The position numbers were made by a program, and so were the translations under genes. A DNA stretch of 35,379 bases from a virus, in IMG/VR virus record IMGVR_UViG_3300025099_000070, positions 1 to 35,379 of that record, one strand, 5' to 3'. Under the pieces are notes generated by a model, which searched no databases, was not told where the DNA came from, and was given only the letters and a program-made list of their open reading frames with translations. Every line of letters begins with the position of its first letter. The first letter of the stretch is position 1. This document shows, in pieces, positions 7,584 to 17,600 of the stretch.

Positions 7584-8856
7584 ATTTAATGTCCGTCATG
7601 TTATTGTAATTATAGCCATGTTTCACTTTAACTGGAAACTTGATGGAGTCTATTACATCGTTTATAAATATCTGTTCGTCGGACAAATCAAAGTCAAATA
7701 AGAAGGAATCATACGTATATAGCACGAGTTTTGAGCGATATTTCTGCATAACCTTGTAAATTTCCGATAAAATCGAGATGTTATTCTCGGTTTCAAGTGA
7801 TTGGATGTAATAATTGAATAATTTCTGTGGTGTCATACTAGTTAACACATTCTTATACATCGGCCTCTTAAATAAATATGTGGGAATTGAGTTTTCCGTG
7901 TTAAATTCATGCCATAACTTTTTAATCAGCTTATCTACTTTTGCGAAGAATTCAATTTGCAAGAATTCTTTTGGGACTCCACCATATAATATACGAAAAC
8001 TTATTTCTTTAGATTCATTATATTCATCTTTGGTAAGAGTATCTTTTCCAAAATATTGCTTGCCAAGATATTCATGAACTGATCCGGTTGGTAATTCATG
8101 ATCCAACACATCTGCTATTAGTCTTATATGATAAGCATCAAAATCCATCTCTATAAGCTTACCATTTGAAAATCTACTTACAAATCGCTCTCTAGATCCA
8201 TCCTCTTTATTGAGAGCTGCATAATTTATGTTTTGGAATCGATTAGATGGTCTTCCAGTAGTCGTATATGGATTATATTGCGTATATTCGTATCCAGCTT
8301 CGGTATATAATCCTTGCTTCTCGATTTCATGTAATATTGGAATTGTTATATCATTATATGCATTGAAGTATTCGTTCTTTTTAAGATATATATTGGTTAT
8401 TCGTGTCAATTCGTTTTTTATCGATTGTACTTTCTCAAGATGTTTAGATATTGGAATTATTTGATTGGTATCTGATCTATTCCAGAACCTAGATGATATG
8501 AAATCATGAGATGTTGTGTTGTGTTGTTCTAAATCTACCGTCTTACCACACTCGATCCATTCGATCATGTTAATATCTATTAGATTACAATTGAGAAAAT
8601 ACATTACACTTTTCTTATCTATTGTAAATAAAGTTTTATCTGCTAGATGTTTATCTATTATAGTTAAATCTGCTAACCATACTGCCTCTGGGTGGTTGAT
8701 TGGTATTATTTGTATGTCTTCAGATATGAATATCAATAAGCTGATATTGTTGTTCATCGGGTGTTGTATATCGTTACAATATATAGGGATTATGATGGAA
8801 TTATCCAATCCATCCAATGCATCTATCAAAGATTCTTGTGATTCTATTATATTCAT
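7561..8856 (-). CDS. Degenerate family A DNA polymerase-like protein
   Basis: 431 aa. The C-terminal part keeps the PolA palm/fingers order: TTTGRPSNRFQNINYAAL at 198-215 (compare TGRLSS..PNLQNIP), motif A IEMDFDAYHIRLIADVL at 235-251 with Asp238, a motif-B-like KEISFRILYGGVPKEF at 283-298 and motif C LVLYTYDSFLFDFD at 377-390 with Asp383 in YDS instead of HDE. The N-terminal about 110 residues follow the layout of a 3'-5' exonuclease domain, but the DxE metal site is not visible. The thumb is very short. It could be a minimal repair polymerase or a non-polymerising relative. It has its own early-type promoter at 8873-8901. Confidence 0.72.
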   Translation of the reverse strand: MNIIESQESLIDALDGLDNSIIIPIYCNDIQHPMNNNISLLIFISEDIQIIPINHPEAVWLADLTIIDKHLADKTLFTIDKKSVMYFLNCNLIDINMIEWIECGKTVDLEQHNTTSHDFISSRFWNRSDTNQIIPISKHLEKVQSIKNELTRITNIYLKKNEYFNAYNDITIPILHEIEKQGLYTEAGYEYTQYNPYTTTGRPSNRFQNINYAALNKEDGSRERFVSRFSNGKLIEMDFDAYHIRLIADVLDHELPTGSVHEYLGKQYFGKDTLTKDEYNESKEISFRILYGGVPKEFLQIEFFAKVDKLIKKLWHEFNTENSIPTYLFKRPMYKNVLTSMTPQKLFNYYIQSLETENNISILSEIYKVMQKYRSKLVLYTYDSFLFDFDLSDEQIFINDVIDSIKFPVKVKHGYNYNNMTDIKYELETTH

Positions 8857-8872
8857 AACCTAAATTTTATCT

Positions 8873-8901
8873 AATATACGAAATTATTTTCGAATATGCA
8901 A
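8873..8901 (-). promoter_or_regulatory. Early/middle-type promoter for PolA-like gene
   Basis: TTGCAT (8901-8896), 17-base spacer ending TTTCG, TATATT (8878-8873) on the minus strand, just after the stop of the 223-aa gene. Predicted start near 8866, about 10 bases before the ATG at 8856. Confidence 0.75.
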
Positions 8902-9573
8902 CTAATACCCTCCTCTATCTCCTCCCGAATCATCTGGACTTAGTGTTGGAGATTCTGATACACCTACATTATCCTTCAATATATCATCTGGGTCAATGTT
9001 CGATTTATACTCTAACCTTGCATGATCCACATCTGTGTGATAAGGCCCTTCCATAGGTCCATGAGTTGGATGTATGTGATACAACCCTGAATATTCTGTA
9101 TTGATATCATTCTTGTATACTAAAAGTCCCGGAGTTGATTCTAAATTTTCTTGCATTTCGAGCTCGAGATTTGCAAATAATGTATAGTCGTTTACCGCAG
9201 CTGATAATTTTGGATTATGTTTGAGTAATTTATCCACTCTTTTTTTATTGACCGTGAATACACCTTTTGACTGTATTACACCATCTTTTACTTTATCGAA
9301 TCTAGGTCCTTTCAATTTCCAATCGATTGATACAGCCTTCCATAAATGTGGACTTATACCTTTTTTCGGATTAGCTACATTTTGATGTTGTTTGTCATCA
9401 ATTTCCACTACACGATTATCTATTTCTGATATAACAAAATATCTAAGGAAATGCCCCATTTTATATTCAGCTCTAGTAGGTATCATCGGATTATGTATTG
9501 GAGAATTAAACTTTCTGTGATCCGTCATTTCAGCTGAATTGTCTATTATTTTATTATATTCGTAGTTGCTCAT
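8902..9573 (-). CDS. Phage structural-type protein with YHIH motif (unknown function)
   Basis: 223 aa. It carries GLYHIHPTHGPMEGPYHT near residues 167-184, a short His/Gly motif that I recognise from baseplate and tail proteins of marine T4-like phages. Several His residues are spaced so that they could bind a metal, but this is not established. The C-terminus is Asp/Ser/Gly-rich (SPTLSPDDSGGDRGGY). It follows the hub gene by 6 bases with a GGTGGAG SD, so it is probably co-translated with the baseplate genes and belongs to the virion. Confidence 0.65.
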   Translation of the reverse strand: MSNYEYNKIIDNSAEMTDHRKFNSPIHNPMIPTRAEYKMGHFLRYFVISEIDNRVVEIDDKQHQNVANPKKGISPHLWKAVSIDWKLKGPRFDKVKDGVIQSKGVFTVNKKRVDKLLKHNPKLSAAVNDYTLFANLELEMQENLESTPGLLVYKNDINTEYSGLYHIHPTHGPMEGPYHTDVDHARLEYKSNIDPDDILKDNVGVSESPTLSPDDSGGDRGGY

Positions 9574-9579
9574 GTTGTA

Positions 9580-12500
9580 TTATACTCCACCTTCAGGTTT
9601 GTTAGTTTTAGCTTCATTAGTTTCGTCAACATCATTATAAGATACATTACCGTTTATATTTATTGACATTCCTCCTATATTTGCATCTATTTCTTTCTGG
9701 GCAGCTGATTCTTCATGATACCACGATATAGGACTTCTAGTAAATTGTAATTGATCCTTACTTAGTTTCTTAAAGTTTATTCCTTCTTGTTTATTGAAGG
9801 CTCCTCCTCCTTGTCCTATAGTATAAACTCCCATATCAGTAGGTCGTCTACGCATTATAGCTTCTATTGTAGTTTTCCAACCAGATGTCGAGACATCATG
9901 CTTTACGTTTGTAACTTGAAAACATATAGTGTCTTTATATCGTTGTGGAAGATGAGTTGCTGTAACTGCATGTCCGAAGTGAATGCCGCTCAACCCATCT
10001 ATCTCGAACGACATCTTCAATGGAATTATATTATGATCTAATAATGCGTTGTCTCCTGCATTTGCATTATTTCTATCATTTAATATCGTTTTCAAAATTC
10101 TATCTGCATTGTTGATATGTTCTTCTGATAAATTTTCATGTATATGGAATGATAAGGTATGTCCTAATGATTGTACACGTTTTTCGGGTGATTTTGGGAC
10201 TACAAATATATCATCACTTTCTTCCGTTTCAGATGATACTATGGGTACCGAGACGTTTTCATGTGCAATATCGACAAACATATTTCCTAGCTCATAAAGA
10301 CTGTTTGGAACGGATCCATCATCATTCATAGTATTATTTCCATATAATGCTTGTACTGCCATGGCATTAGGTATCTTACTTTCCAATGAATAACCTCTTA
10401 CCATACTATCAGTTCTCATTACAGGGAATTCAGCTACTAAATCACACATTAAATTTGAATAATTAGCATCCACTATTCGAGTCGTTCCTGAATCTACACC
10501 ACCGTCTATCATAAACTTGAAATTCCATATATTACCACATGCTCCAGATATACCATCCAATACTTTTTGCATTGCGTCTTTGATCGTAGTTGCTTGATCA
10601 AAACAATCATATATAAATTCAGTATTTATCAGTATGTGAGATAAGTATCCATATTTCCTATCTGGATCGTCTGTGAATCTTTTATATCCCGATAAATCTG
10701 CGAGCATGGTATTTGCTGCATCATCTCCATATAGTTCTGGCTTAAATGCTGTGTCTCCTGGAGAAGTTACTATTCCCGTCTGACCTGGTAATATACACAC
10801 TCTCGGATCAGTTGATGCTAAGTACTTATGATTACATATTTTACTCGGCAAACTTACTGTTTGATACATTTCAGTAGGTACTCCACTTCCAATTCCATAG
10901 AAGTAAGTAGAAAGATTATTAGATGCATCTGAAAATCCATAATTATATCCATATACCGATGTATCAATAGCTGCTGGTTCTGATCCATCCTCTAATGTTT
11001 TCTTTTCTTCACCTTGATAATCTGACAATCTTGATTCTAAATTTATCGGTTGTATCCCAACTGAACCTACCGGTACATTGTTAGCAGTCATATCATTTAT
11101 ATCTACATTATAGCCTCCATCATTATAATCGAGGATCTTCTTTTGGAAGTTTTCTACACTTATCTTTCTCCCCAAGTCAGTACAATCTTCTGGAGTCTCT
11201 CTCGGTTCACCTGCTAATCTATGATCCCCACTATCAAATTTCACTAGTTTATGTCCTGATTTAGACTCTATAGCTATATTATCATTGACAATTTGTTCTA
11301 ACACACTGAATGGTATGAATATTTCCCCATCAGTAATTTTTCTATATTCCTCATATTGTGAGTACGCATCTGCGAATGCTAATTTTTTAGCTAAGGCTGC
11401 ATTCTTCTTCTTTTCACGGACTTCATTCATAAATTTTTTCTTTGCATCAGCAATATCACCTACGAGCCTGAAAGTTCCATCTGAATTTAATCTAGAATAA
11501 TGGCCAAATAAAGGCATAGGATAATCTATGAAAGGTGAATTTATTCCTGAAGGTAGAGTTCTAATTCTTATTGTTTCACGTCCTGATCCGGAAAGCCAAC
11601 CTGCTTTGGTACCATAATCTTGACCTACAGCTGAATATCCTGCAGGGGCTGTTGATCCTGCATGATACAACCCGAATGAATTTTTGTCTTGAGCTCTTCT
11701 CCAAGCACCACCTGCCATTGAATGCATATCTATACCAGATCTTAATCTCCCATGAATACCTATCGATGGATACTGTACATGTATTGCTCCTAGATATCTA
11801 CCTACATTACCACCCGTTAAATAATTTGGTAGTCCGTATCCATTATTCTTAGCTCCTCCAGCTCCTACCATCACATCCATTTCTTGCCAAGCTGATTGGG
11901 CTGGTGATATCTCTGTATCATTGGTGTAATAGTTAGTTTTTGTAATTGGATTAACACCTCCAATATAATTAGCTACAGTTGAACTACCAGGAATCGATCC
12001 GAAATGTTTAGTTATATAATTTTCTATATCCTTATCAAAACCTGCTTCGAATCCTAACGTTGCTGCATCTCCTGCATGTTTGCATGCACTTTTAAGTGCT
12101 TGCCCTAAAGTGCTTAACGGGCCAGCTGCACTTGGTAATGCATTACCAGAACTACCGATGTGTTTACCTGTATAGGTTTTGATCTGTCCACTTCCCTTAC
12201 CACCCGAATAGAATCCCGGAAACACTTTTGAAACAACATGGAGCATTGGATGAGAAACGAAAGATGCTTTTTTTGCACCGGAAAGAGTCTTATCCATCTT
12301 TCCTGCATACACTTCAGAAGATGGTTGATTTTCACTACCGTAGTTGGTATGGACGTATCTGTAGTAATCATAGAAGCCTTTAATAAGATTACCTCCTTTT
12401 GAAGGATTGTCATCATATGTTCTTAATGGAGAGTTAATTGTATCTGACCAGTTGCTGGCCCAAGGACCACCAGTTCCCCACGGAAGATATGCTCCAGTTA

Positions 12501-14352
12501 ATAATCTATATTTTTTACCTCCAATTGTAATCTCTTCTCGGTACATTGCTTGAACTGATGGAGCTCCTGTTCCTCCATAAAATACGTCATTATAAGTTCC
12601 TTTCCCTAAACCTTGTACATCCACATCACTATATGATTGTCCTAATAACGATCTAGATCGTTTGGAGTCTGTCCAAGGTGCCTTCGTCGATCCTATAAAA
12701 TAGAACCACGTACCATAACCTCCAACACTGGGGCCGGATGTTCTCTTATAATGAGAACCCCAAGTTGATGGAGCAATCATTTGACCATAATACGTCTCAC
12801 CAACAGAAGCTGGTTTTTTAGATAATCCATAATTTGTCTTTAGGTCACCACCATACTTATGTTGGTTATTGATACCACTCTCAGCATCTCCCGATGTTGC
12901 TCCAACAGTTGCTGTACTTTTTGCCATTACTCCACTTCCTGCACTATTTTTTGCAACTGCTGGGGCTATGATATCTCCAACATAATTTGCTATCGTTTCT
13001 TGTGCAATCTGTTTTGCTAATTTCTTTTGAACATCTGCATTTTTATTTCCATTTGTAACTGAATTTTTGGCAGCATCCGCTATTCGATTTCGTTCGGCTG
13101 CAGCTTGTTGCATTTTATATTTATAATACCATCTTGGAAAAGCTGGCATTGAAACATTTTCAGCACCTAGAATACTAAGATCGCCCGTCTGTCCTGCTAT
13201 CTTTCCGTTTAGTCCTACTGATAATGCTGCGGCATGGAATGATGGATAATATTGGTTTGGGAGAGTTCCCATTTTTGATTCTAAATGTTGTTGTGCTATA
13301 TTTCCATTAGCATCATATGCAATTCCTGTTCTAGAATGTTGAGTTTCCTTTCTATCCTTCGGTTCTATATTAAATTTTAATGCATTATATCTAGTCGAAA
13401 TTTTTCCTATTGAATGAAATAAAGGAGCATGAGCTGATTTAATCTGAGTTCCCAGCATAGCTTCACCACGAGATCTCATTGATATCCTACAATCGAAAGA
13501 TCCATTTTCTTTTGCTGACCAAGTATAATTTGTTATTGTTGCAATTGCTCCTTCATAAGAATAATTTAATGACTTTGATTTATCTAACAATGTTGAATGT
13601 AGTTTTGTTACATTTGATAAAACTTCATTATCAGTTATATCTACCAAGTTTTGTTGAACATTTCCTCCAGATGAATCTACTGACCATCCCCATTCCAATA
13701 AACATGTTATGCCAGGTGCCATAAATAATGATTCTATCATTTGTAATTGAGCGAAGTCGTGACATTGTACCGACATATCAATTTTTTTCAATGATCCTAA
13801 TTGGCCAACATTCTCAATAGAGATGTTAGTTATACCTGGAGTCGGTACCCCTGCTCGTGAATTCTTATCACTTCCTGGTCCTCCTCGGTTGGTTTTATAC
13901 CCTTCAAGTTTATTTCCGAAATTTCCTTCGAATCCACTATTATAGGTTGCATAATCGTCTAATATATTTGTATAGGTAGTAGGGTCTAAAGATGTATTCA
14001 TCATATCTTTCAATCCTCCTCCATATAAAACATTTTTTAATCTGTGGTGGTTTTTTCGTGGATGAGGATATATATGTTCTTCTCCAAAAGATGGCCACTT
14101 CTCTCTTGCTTCATCTATAGTTCCTCCATTGTTCGCCCAAAAAGTTCTGAACGAATTATTCATACTATCCCTAAGAACTGCGAATGAAGCTGCTCTAACC
14201 CACGGTGTTCTACTAAGCTTCCACTCACTTGCTCCGGATATACCGCTTGATAAATCTAATCGTGTTCCTCCCGATGAATTACCTAATACCTGTGCACGTT
14301 TCTCTAATTCATTCAGCACCGTTTCTGGGATTGGTGATAAAAATAATGCCAT
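9580..14352 (-). CDS. Giant baseplate hub/structural protein (gp27-like ends, 1590 aa)
   Basis: 1590 aa, about four times T4 gp27. The N-terminal third contains VQCHDFAQLQMIESLFMAPG and CLLEWGWS (about 196-225), typical of the large structural proteins of marine T4-like phages. The C-terminal section (about 1330-1530) has LSFEIDGLSGIHFGHAVTAT and a strand pattern ending in CFQVTNVKHDVSTSGWKTTI, like hub proteins that close with ...VTxVxHxVxxxxWxTxI. The central about 550-950 region is Gly/Ser/Tyr/Trp-rich and looks like an inserted beta-rich module. It lies between the LysM gene and the YHIH gene, in the baseplate cluster. Start: ATG with AGGAAAG upstream. The gp27 equivalence is inferred from local patterns only. 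Confidence 0.7.
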   Translation of the reverse strand: MALFLSPIPETVLNELEKRAQVLGNSSGGTRLDLSSGISGASEWKLSRTPWVRAASFAVLRDSMNNSFRTFWANNGGTIDEAREKWPSFGEEHIYPHPRKNHHRLKNVLYGGGLKDMMNTSLDPTTYTNILDDYATYNSGFEGNFGNKLEGYKTNRGGPGSDKNSRAGVPTPGITNISIENVGQLGSLKKIDMSVQCHDFAQLQMIESLFMAPGITCLLEWGWSVDSSGGNVQQNLVDITDNEVLSNVTKLHSTLLDKSKSLNYSYEGAIATITNYTWSAKENGSFDCRISMRSRGEAMLGTQIKSAHAPLFHSIGKISTRYNALKFNIEPKDRKETQHSRTGIAYDANGNIAQQHLESKMGTLPNQYYPSFHAAALSVGLNGKIAGQTGDLSILGAENVSMPAFPRWYYKYKMQQAAAERNRIADAAKNSVTNGNKNADVQKKLAKQIAQETIANYVGDIIAPAVAKNSAGSGVMAKSTATVGATSGDAESGINNQHKYGGDLKTNYGLSKKPASVGETYYGQMIAPSTWGSHYKRTSGPSVGGYGTWFYFIGSTKAPWTDSKRSRSLLGQSYSDVDVQGLGKGTYNDVFYGGTGAPSVQAMYREEITIGGKKYRLLTGAYLPWGTGGPWASNWSDTINSPLRTYDDNPSKGGNLIKGFYDYYRYVHTNYGSENQPSSEVYAGKMDKTLSGAKKASFVSHPMLHVVSKVFPGFYSGGKGSGQIKTYTGKHIGSSGNALPSAAGPLSTLGQALKSACKHAGDAATLGFEAGFDKDIENYITKHFGSIPGSSTVANYIGGVNPITKTNYYTNDTEISPAQSAWQEMDVMVGAGGAKNNGYGLPNYLTGGNVGRYLGAIHVQYPSIGIHGRLRSGIDMHSMAGGAWRRAQDKNSFGLYHAGSTAPAGYSAVGQDYGTKAGWLSGSGRETIRIRTLPSGINSPFIDYPMPLFGHYSRLNSDGTFRLVGDIADAKKKFMNEVREKKKNAALAKKLAFADAYSQYEEYRKITDGEIFIPFSVLEQIVNDNIAIESKSGHKLVKFDSGDHRLAGEPRETPEDCTDLGRKISVENFQKKILDYNDGGYNVDINDMTANNVPVGSVGIQPINLESRLSDYQGEEKKTLEDGSEPAAIDTSVYGYNYGFSDASNNLSTYFYGIGSGVPTEMYQTVSLPSKICNHKYLASTDPRVCILPGQTGIVTSPGDTAFKPELYGDDAANTMLADLSGYKRFTDDPDRKYGYLSHILINTEFIYDCFDQATTIKDAMQKVLDGISGACGNIWNFKFMIDGGVDSGTTRIVDANYSNLMCDLVAEFPVMRTDSMVRGYSLESKIPNAMAVQALYGNNTMNDDGSVPNSLYELGNMFVDIAHENVSVPIVSSETEESDDIFVVPKSPEKRVQSLGHTLSFHIHENLSEEHINNADRILKTILNDRNNANAGDNALLDHNIIPLKMSFEIDGLSGIHFGHAVTATHLPQRYKDTICFQVTNVKHDVSTSGWKTTIEAIMRRRPTDMGVYTIGQGGGAFNKQEGINFKKLSKDQLQFTRSPISWYHEESAAQKEIDANIGGMSININGNVSYNDVDETNEAKTNKPEGGV

Positions 14353-14355
14353 AAC

Positions 14356-14658
14356 CTATCTTTCCTGATTTAATTTTTGTAAATCTGCGTTAATTTTTCC
14401 TACTTCTTGTGGGATCCTAATTTGAGATCCCGGTTTTGTAAACAGGGTACCACCTGTTATATTATTTGCTTGAGCAATAATCCACCATTTTGAAGGATCT
14501 CCATAATACTCATTAGCTATTGTATCCAATCTTTGTCCATCTCTTACCGTCACATATAGATCTGTAGATCTTGGCATGATTGGTGGGTATACAGTTTGTC
14601 CTTGTATACGTTTCTTATCTTTTTTAATAATGGGATTGTTAAATTCATATCTATTCAT
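14356..14658 (-). CDS. gp53: LysM-type baseplate protein (T4 gp53-like)
   Basis: 100 aa. Residues about 30-85 form a LysM-like fold: VTVRDGQRLDTIANEYYGDP, then WWIIAQANNI and a closing GSQIRIP. In phages this architecture is found in the baseplate wedge protein gp53 and in tail protein X-type proteins, and helps assemble the hub/wedge. Its start is GGAGATAATATATG, a translation signal repeated at gp23. It lies 3 bases from both neighbours (gp48-like protein upstream, hub downstream), so all three are translated from one message. Confidence 0.78.
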   Translation of the reverse strand: MNRYEFNNPIIKKDKKRIQGQTVYPPIMPRSTDLYVTVRDGQRLDTIANEYYGDPSKWWIIAQANNITGGTLFTKPGSQIRIPQEVGKINADLQKLNQER

Positions 14659-14661
14659 ATA

Positions 14662-17600
14662 TTATCTCCTACCCAACACACCACCTAGAACTTTTCCAGC
14701 ACCCGAGCTTGCAAATGATCCAGGTCCTCCTCCCATAACTCGATCTAGTAGTGATGGTTTTGGGAATTTACCATCCGCTTTTCCTTCTTTATCAGTAACC
14801 CATGCTCCATCCGCATCCATGAATCCAAACATATCTCCTCCTACTTTTCTATTGGCTGAAGCCATTGATGTGAATCCTAATGTAATATCAATAACCTGAG
14901 GAAGTTGGGCTACTTGTCTACCATCTTTATCGATAGCTTGATTACCCAATGTCCCCTTTGCAACATCCTTTAATTTATTTAGACCTGTGTTTACTAATCC
15001 TGATATTCCACCTTTCATTGCACTATCTAATAGCTGTCCTCCAAGCCCTTGTCTATAGTTATGATCTTCTAGGTTTATATCCCACGGAGCTGAAGTATCG
15101 ACTGTAATGTTAACCGAATCGAAAAATCCTGGTTCATCATTAAACCAATCTCCTAAAGTCAATCCAACGACTGGCCCTTTCATTTGTTGAGTAGCCTCAT
15201 CAATGTGGGGATAACATAAACTAGTTAAATAATTCACCTTTGTCCACATCATCTTTACATCATATCTAGATAAAGCAGCTACTTTAAGGTTAAAACTTAG
15301 TTTTCTATCAGATGCTCCTTCATATAGAAATAAATTATTTGGACGACCTAAATATTTTACACCAGTCCACGTTGCACCTACCGAATCATTTATAGCTGTT
15401 ATGTATGATCTAAATCTTAACGTCTTTTTCCCTATAGGATCTTTGATATAGAATTTTATCAAATCTCCATATTCTTTTTCCATCGCTTTAATGTCTACAC
15501 CAGTGATAGCTTGTTGAGTAATTGCATCTCCTCCATAAGGCTTTGTTTTAGTCGTAGCTTGTCTATAATCTCTACGTGCTAGTCCAGGTCTTCCTTGATT
15601 GTAAGAACCTCCTCTAGATACCAAATTATTTACATCATAATTTGCAATGGTAGATTCTCCATAGAAAGTTGCTAATGGATCATTGATTAACGCTCTAAAG
15701 TCTAAATGTGAAACAGCTCCAGAACTTGCAACTCCATAAGCTACCATCAATCCTGGATATCCAAGAACAGAATAATATCTATTGGCTGTTGTATTACCCG
15801 CTTGAGCTATATTAGTAAATTCAGGGAACCATCCATCTGCTAATGAGCTTCCACCTGAGACTATTCCGAAATGCTCTAAACCTTTATGAAGACCTTGATT
15901 TCCTTGCAAAGTATATGAATTGTGAGTTTCCCATATTCTATAAGTCTTTTTTCGCTTCATCATTTTTTTAAGTTCATCAAAACCTGCTTTTGCAGATGAC
16001 AAATTCTTACCAGATAGAGCTGGGAATGCACTCTCATACCATTTTTCATCTGCTCCTGATTTAATCTTATCTATTATATAGCTTCCGTATGAAGTTCCTT
16101 CGTCTACAGTATTATCTTCAAAATTCTTTTCATATGATTTAGGTTTGTCTCCTAATGGTATTCCATATTGTGTTATACCTGATCCATCGTTGTATAGTTT
16201 AGGTAGTTCATTCTGCATATCACTACTTAATCCTGCAACTCCTGTGATAGTAGTATCCATTCCATACGGTCCTAAACGGTGTATGTATGCACCACCAACT
16301 TGTCCCGTTCTGGCACTTGAGAAATTTTCTTGAAATTCTACTTCATCAGTACCATTTACCAATTGAATATTATTTATCGGTCCAGTTGAGTTTATTGTAA
16401 AAGTTCTAAGAGCCACTGGTGTTAGATGGCTATTTACATCGTATGATATTGCAGTAGGAGTACCTGTATTTGCGGTTGCGAAAGTTGAACCTTGACCGAA
16501 AGCTGATTCAACGATCGATTTATGACTATATCTATTTGATATTCCTGGATGTGTGTATGTGTCGTTTTCAATTCCTAAATACTTGGATCCCTCCTCTCCT
16601 CCACCAAATGTTTGCGACATGTTTGGTGTGAATCCAACCGTATAATGATCGTCTATCAAACTATTACCTAGTTCTATCTGATCAGCTAGAGTTACTACAT
16701 CAGTTGCGACTGTAGGATTAGTTTTCCCAACTTGTTCGTATGTTTTTCCACCAAATAATGGAGTACCAATCGTTTGACTATCTTCCAACGTATCCGTTGT
16801 AAACGAATCTTTTCCACCAGTAATAGTTACTTCTGATATTGGTGTTATCGTGTCTTGTCCATCTACAATAAAAGATTGTACCATATCTAATCCAAATACT
16901 GAAGCGTTATTGGCGTGTAGAGTATCTATATTTCCAGAATGTAATCCTGTAATAGTGATATCACTATATGGTGATGTTGCTGAACTAAGTACTGTGAATG
17001 TTTGTCCTTGATTATTAGATATCGCATTTGTTATTATATCATATCCAAAATTAAATGTTACTGAGTTTGCATCTGTAGCATCGAATGGAATTACATAATT
17101 AAGTGGTGATGGAGTTAGTTGTGATATGTACGTAGCTGGTGCTATGTTTATTGCACTTATATCTTGCAATCTATGCTGTGTGCTTCCATCTGGTTCTATA
17201 AATCCTATAGTATTAAAATCAGTGGTATATTTATTGTTTATTTTATCGTGTATTTCAGTTGTTGCATCGATATGATATCCTACTCTAAATGGTTGATTTA
17301 TCGATGCTATTCCTTGTGATGACCAGTAGTAATTTTCAGGTGCTTGGCCTGTCGAAGTAGATTGTACATTATCAAACGCTAAATTACTAGAAATAGCAGT
17401 GTTGGTTCCAGTCGTTGTATGAATGTGGAATGTTCCAATACCATTTATAGAATTTAATGAAGTTGAATATGATGATGGATTTCCAGTAACATCTAGAAGT
17501 GAAGAATATGGTAATGCTCCACCTGATTTTACAGGTCTTTCTGAGAATGTATGCGAATCCGAATCGTTAATACTAACTAATGATCCATCAGATTTTACTG

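Noticed and set aside
12114-12416. 100-codon minus-strand frame inside the hub gene
   Set aside because: Out-of-frame shadow of the 1590-aa gene, without SD or recognisable composition.
13114-13130. A true-orientation T4 late box TATAAATA on the minus strand
   Set aside because: It lies well inside the hub coding sequence, encoding part of YKYKMQQ, far from any gene start.
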